A program made the position numbers and the translations under genes. The notes under the pieces are model-generated. The model did no database searches. It saw only the letters and a program-made list of their open reading frames with translations, and was not told the origin of the DNA. A stretch of DNA of 64,000 bases, from NCBI RefSeq assembly GCF_030271535.1, contig NZ_JASCXJ010000009.1:124001-188000 (forward strand), read 5' to 3'. Below, one piece after another: positions 61,599 to 64,000 of the stretch (its first letter is position 1; every line of letters starts with the position of its first letter). Source of the stretch: Nocardiopsis sp. ATB16-24 (GTDB taxonomy: Bacteria; Actinomycetota; Actinomycetes; Streptosporangiales; Streptosporangiaceae).

Positions 61599-62318
61599 CT
61601 GATCACCGTCGACTTCAACCTGCTGCCAGTCGGCCCCGGCGACCGCGTCCTCGACCTGGGCTGCGGCGGTGGCCGTCACGCCTTCGAGGTCTACCGCCGC
61701 GGCGCCGACATCACCGCCTTCGACCAGAACGTCGCCGACCTGACCGAGGTCGAGACCATGTTCACCGCGATGCGCCAGGAGGGCCAGGCCCCCGAGGAGG
61801 CCCACGCGCAGACCGTCAAGGGCGACGCCCTGGACATGCCCTTCGACGACGCGAGCTTCGACCGGGTGATCGCGGCCGAGATCTTCGAGCACATCCCGCA
61901 CGACACCGCCGCCATGACGGAGCTGTTCCGGGTGCTGCGTCCCGGGGGCATCGCCGCGGTCACCGTCCCCAGCTTCCTGCCCGAACGCCTGTGCTGGGCC
62001 CTGTCGGAGGACTACCACACCAACGAGGGCGGTCACGTCCGCATCTACACACGCGCCGAACTGGAGGCCAAGCTCAAGGCCACCGGCTTCGAGATCGGCC
62101 CGCACCATCACGCGCACGCGCTGCACGCACCGTACTGGTGGATCAAGTGCGCGGTGGGCACCGACAGGGACGACCATCCGCTGGCCAAGGCGTACCACGA
62201 CATGCTGGTGTGGGACATGCTCAAGGCACCGAAGGTGACCCGGGTCGCCGAACGCCTGCTCAACCCGCTCATCGGCAAGAGCGTGGTCGTCTACGTGCGC
62301 AAGCCGCACTCCGACTGA
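61599..62318 (+). CDS. Class I SAM-dependent methyltransferase (CTG start)
   Basis: 239 residues if started at CTG 61599. The sequence then begins (M)ITVDFN, with SAM motif I VLDLGCGGGRHAFE directly after; AGGGAG lies six bases upstream of CTG. No ATG or GTG occurs before motif I; the first ATG (61758) would cut off motif I. Later motifs: GDALDMPFDDASFDRV and RVLRPGGIAAVTVP. Acts with the glycosyltransferase upstream (53-base gap) and the toroid protein whose ATG overlaps its stop (TGATG). Confidence 0.85.
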   Translation: MITVDFNLLPVGPGDRVLDLGCGGGRHAFEVYRRGADITAFDQNVADLTEVETMFTAMRQEGQAPEEAHAQTVKGDALDMPFDDASFDRVIAAEIFEHIPHDTAAMTELFRVLRPGGIAAVTVPSFLPERLCWALSEDYHTNEGGHVRIYTRAELEAKLKATGFEIGPHHHAHALHAPYWWIKCAVGTDRDDHPLAKAYHDMLVWDMLKAPKVTRVAERLLNPLIGKSVVVYVRKPHSD

Positions 62319-63406
62319 TGGCCCCCCTCTTCGCACCCTCCTTTGCCGAAAAGACGCGGCGACCCGGGATCCCGTACCTTCCGGGGGTGCTCAGCGCCGA
62401 ACAACTGCACCGCAGCGCCTCCTACCTGGTCCACAGCCAGGAGCCCAGTGGCGCCATCCCGTGGTTCCCCGGTGGACACACCGACGTGTGGGACCACGTG
62501 GAGTGCGCCATGGCCCTGACCGTGACCGGTCGGACCGTACCCGAGCACGCCGAGGCCGCCCGACGCGCCTACCTGTGGCTCGCCGACAGCCGCCATCCCG
62601 AGGGCGGATGGGCCGCCAAGTTCCGCCAGGGCACCGCCGTCACCCGGCTACGCGAGGCCAACCACGCCGCCTACCCCGCGGTGGGGCTGTTCCACCACCT
62701 GCTCATCACCGGTGACCTCGCCTTCGCCGAGCGTCTGTGGCCGGTGGTGGAGGAGGGACTGGATTTCGTCCTGGACCTGCGAGGCGATCACGGTGAGATC
62801 CTGTGGGCGCGCGCGGAGGACGGGTCCCGGGGCGACCACGCGCTGTTGACGGTGTGCGCGAGCGTGCACCACGCGCTGCGCTGTGGGGCGGCCCTGGCGA
62901 CCCGACTGGGCCGGGAGCGCCCGACGTGGGCCGCCGCGGCCGACCGTCTCTCGGTGCTCATCAACGGCCACGAGGACCTTTTCGCCGACCGCTCCCGCTT
63001 CTCGATGGACTGGTTCTACCCCATCCTGGGAGGCGCGGTACGAGGCGCCTCCGCCAAGGAGCGCGTCGAGGAGCGCTGGGACCGGTTCGTGGTCCCGGGG
63101 CTGGGCGTGCGCTGTGTGAGCGACCAGCCGTGGGTGACCGCGGCCGAGACCTCCGAACTGGTCATGGCCCTGGCCGCCATGGGCGACACGGAGACGGGCA
63201 CGCGCATTCTGCGCGACGTCCAGCACCTGCGTGACGCCGACGACGGCGTGTACTGGACGGGCTACCAGTTCGCCGAGCAGGTGCGCTGGCCGGTGGAACG
63301 CAGTACGTGGACGTCGGCCGCCATGATCCTGGCGGTCGACGCGCTCACCGAGACCACCCCGGGCTCACGGGTGTTCCTGCACACCTGGGACGAGCTGTCC
63401 GACTAG
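62318..63406 (+). CDS. Prenyltransferase/squalene-oxidase-like toroid protein
   Basis: 362 residues with repeated helical hairpins: QLHRSASYLVHSQEPSGAIP, AARRAYLWLADSRHPEGGWA, and later similar units, recalling the alpha/alpha toroid of prenyltransferases and terpene cyclases. No DxDD cyclase motif or zinc-ligand set is evident, so a non-cyclase role is likely. ATG overlaps the methyltransferase stop. Third and last gene of the operon. Confidence 0.75.
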   Translation: MAPLFAPSFAEKTRRPGIPYLPGVLSAEQLHRSASYLVHSQEPSGAIPWFPGGHTDVWDHVECAMALTVTGRTVPEHAEAARRAYLWLADSRHPEGGWAAKFRQGTAVTRLREANHAAYPAVGLFHHLLITGDLAFAERLWPVVEEGLDFVLDLRGDHGEILWARAEDGSRGDHALLTVCASVHHALRCGAALATRLGRERPTWAAAADRLSVLINGHEDLFADRSRFSMDWFYPILGGAVRGASAKERVEERWDRFVVPGLGVRCVSDQPWVTAAETSELVMALAAMGDTETGTRILRDVQHLRDADDGVYWTGYQFAEQVRWPVERSTWTSAAMILAVDALTETTPGSRVFLHTWDELSD

Positions 63407-63439
63407 GAACCCCAGGGAAGCGCCTCGCTCATGAGGTCG

Positions 63440-63464
63440 GGCCCGCCCCCGCCGGGGGCGGGCC
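63440..63464. terminator. Bidirectional hairpin
   Basis: GGCCCGCCCCC / GGGGGCGGGCC, 11 bp, 3-base loop, between the toroid gene and the convergent penicillin-binding protein gene. Confidence 0.7.
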
Positions 63465-63470
63465 TCTGGG

Positions 63471-64000
63471 CTATCCGTCCTCGTCACCACGCCCCGGAGG
63501 TCCCCAGCCGTCCCCACCGCCGCCCCAGCCGCCGTCGTCCTCACCGGGCCCGGGGCCGGGGAAGCTCGGGATCTCGGGTCCGGGATCGCCCGGCTCGGGC
63601 TCGATCGGCGGCTCGGGCTGTTCCGGCTGGACCGGGGTCTCCGGCTCGACCGGGCTCTGGGGCTGGTCGTCCTGCTGCGGCTGCTCGGGTTCCACCGGAG
63701 ACGGCTCCGGAGCCCAGTTCTCCGTGGTGCCCCCGAAGGCCGGGGAGGGGAACGAACCGCGTTCGTAGCCCTCCATCGCCCTGCTCATGTACCGGTTCCA
63801 CAGGGTCGCCGGCATCCCGCCGCCCGAGATGTTGTGTCCCGGGATGCTGAACGACTGGTTGTCACCGCTGTAGACGGCCACGGCCGTGGACAACTGCGGG
63901 GTGTAACCGACGAACCAGGCGGCGACGCTGTCGTTGGTGGTCCCCGTCTTACCCGCGACGGGATGGTCCCACAGCCGCGCGGCGGTACCGGTACCACCGT
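63471..64000 (-). CDS. Class A penicillin-binding protein, C-terminal part
   Basis: Enters from the right edge; about 176 codons are seen. The transpeptidase KTG box is present (VAGKTGTTNDSVAAWFVGY near 63960-63905), followed by LSTAVAVYSGDNQSF and LWNRYMSRAMEG. The C-terminus is a long Pro/Glu-rich tail (roughly 85 residues; PEQPEPPIEPEPG) ending in Gly/Trp-rich GGWGGGGDGWGPPG. Part of peptidoglycan synthesis at the outer face; the tail is a typical actinobacterial extension. Confidence 0.9.
   Translation of the reverse strand, partial: GGTGTAARLWDHPVAGKTGTTNDSVAAWFVGYTPQLSTAVAVYSGDNQSFSIPGHNISGGGMPATLWNRYMSRAMEGYERGSFPSPAFGGTTENWAPEPSPVEPEQPQQDDQPQSPVEPETPVQPEQPEPPIEPEPGDPGPEIPSFPGPGPGEDDGGWGGGGDGWGPPGRGDEDG

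Overview
The window is about 70% G+C and densely coded. Its gene families point to a filamentous actinomycete, most likely Nocardiopsaceae-like: F420/PPOX-type oxidoreductase, DUF4873, DUF4429/SHOCT, AmaP/Asp23 envelope-stress cluster, actinobacterial asparaginase, NrtR, KstR-like TetR, tail-anchored Ser/Thr kinase. The genus is an inference; no rRNA gene is present. Most of the window is ordinary chromosome. One accessory island lies at 30507-34793.

Layout. 1-2.0 kb: end of a flavin monooxygenase operon. 2.1-5.3 kb: PPOX enzyme, four-carbon acid sugar kinase, Gfo/Idh/MocA dehydrogenase. 5.6-9.0 kb: alpha-glucoside-type ABC importer. 9.1-14.3 kb: fructosamine-kinase-like protein, low-MW tyrosine phosphatase, and a three-gene signalling operon (REC-PP2C phosphatase, CHASE3/HAMP-type kinase, single-domain regulator). 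14.9-24.4 kb: heme oxygenase and TetR, exonuclease, asparaginase, ferredoxin-reductase-like enzyme, proline iminopeptidase, DUF4429 protein, acyl-CoA synthetase. 24.7-30.5 kb: DAHP synthase, then a tandem glycine riboswitch controlling gcvT-gcvH-glyA-sdaA, a route turning excess glycine into serine and pyruvate.

30.5-34.8 kb: the island sits exactly after the 3' end of sdaA. It holds a Doc toxin/antitoxin pair, a degenerate copy of the sdaA 3' end, an operon of HEPN Abi protein, HTH-bearing N6-adenine methylase-like protein and half-length HsdS (no HsdR, no integrase), and then a second degenerate sdaA 3'-end copy. The two degenerate copies match at 40 of 41 bases and flank the three-gene cassette like att sites. 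This is the best candidate in the window for an undescribed, probably antiphage, system.

34.8-48.5 kb: zinc-ribbon membrane protein, six-gene Asp23/AmaP operon, purU, alanine-racemase-fold enzyme, DUF3618 protein, CDP-alcohol phosphatidyltransferase, thiol peroxidase, a tRNA with a Leu UAG anticodon but a short class I variable loop, Ser/Thr kinase, paired M16 peptidases, lipoprotein. 48.7-56.3 kb: SppA-like protease with flavin reductase, OpuC-type compatible-solute importer, HAD protein, NrtR. 56.4-64 kb: nadA (divergent from nrtR over a palindrome), membrane-anchored sigma-like protein, KstR-like TetR with two matching palindromes, a glycosyltransferase-methyltransferase-toroid protein operon (the methyltransferase appears to start at CTG), and the C-terminus of a class A penicillin-binding protein.
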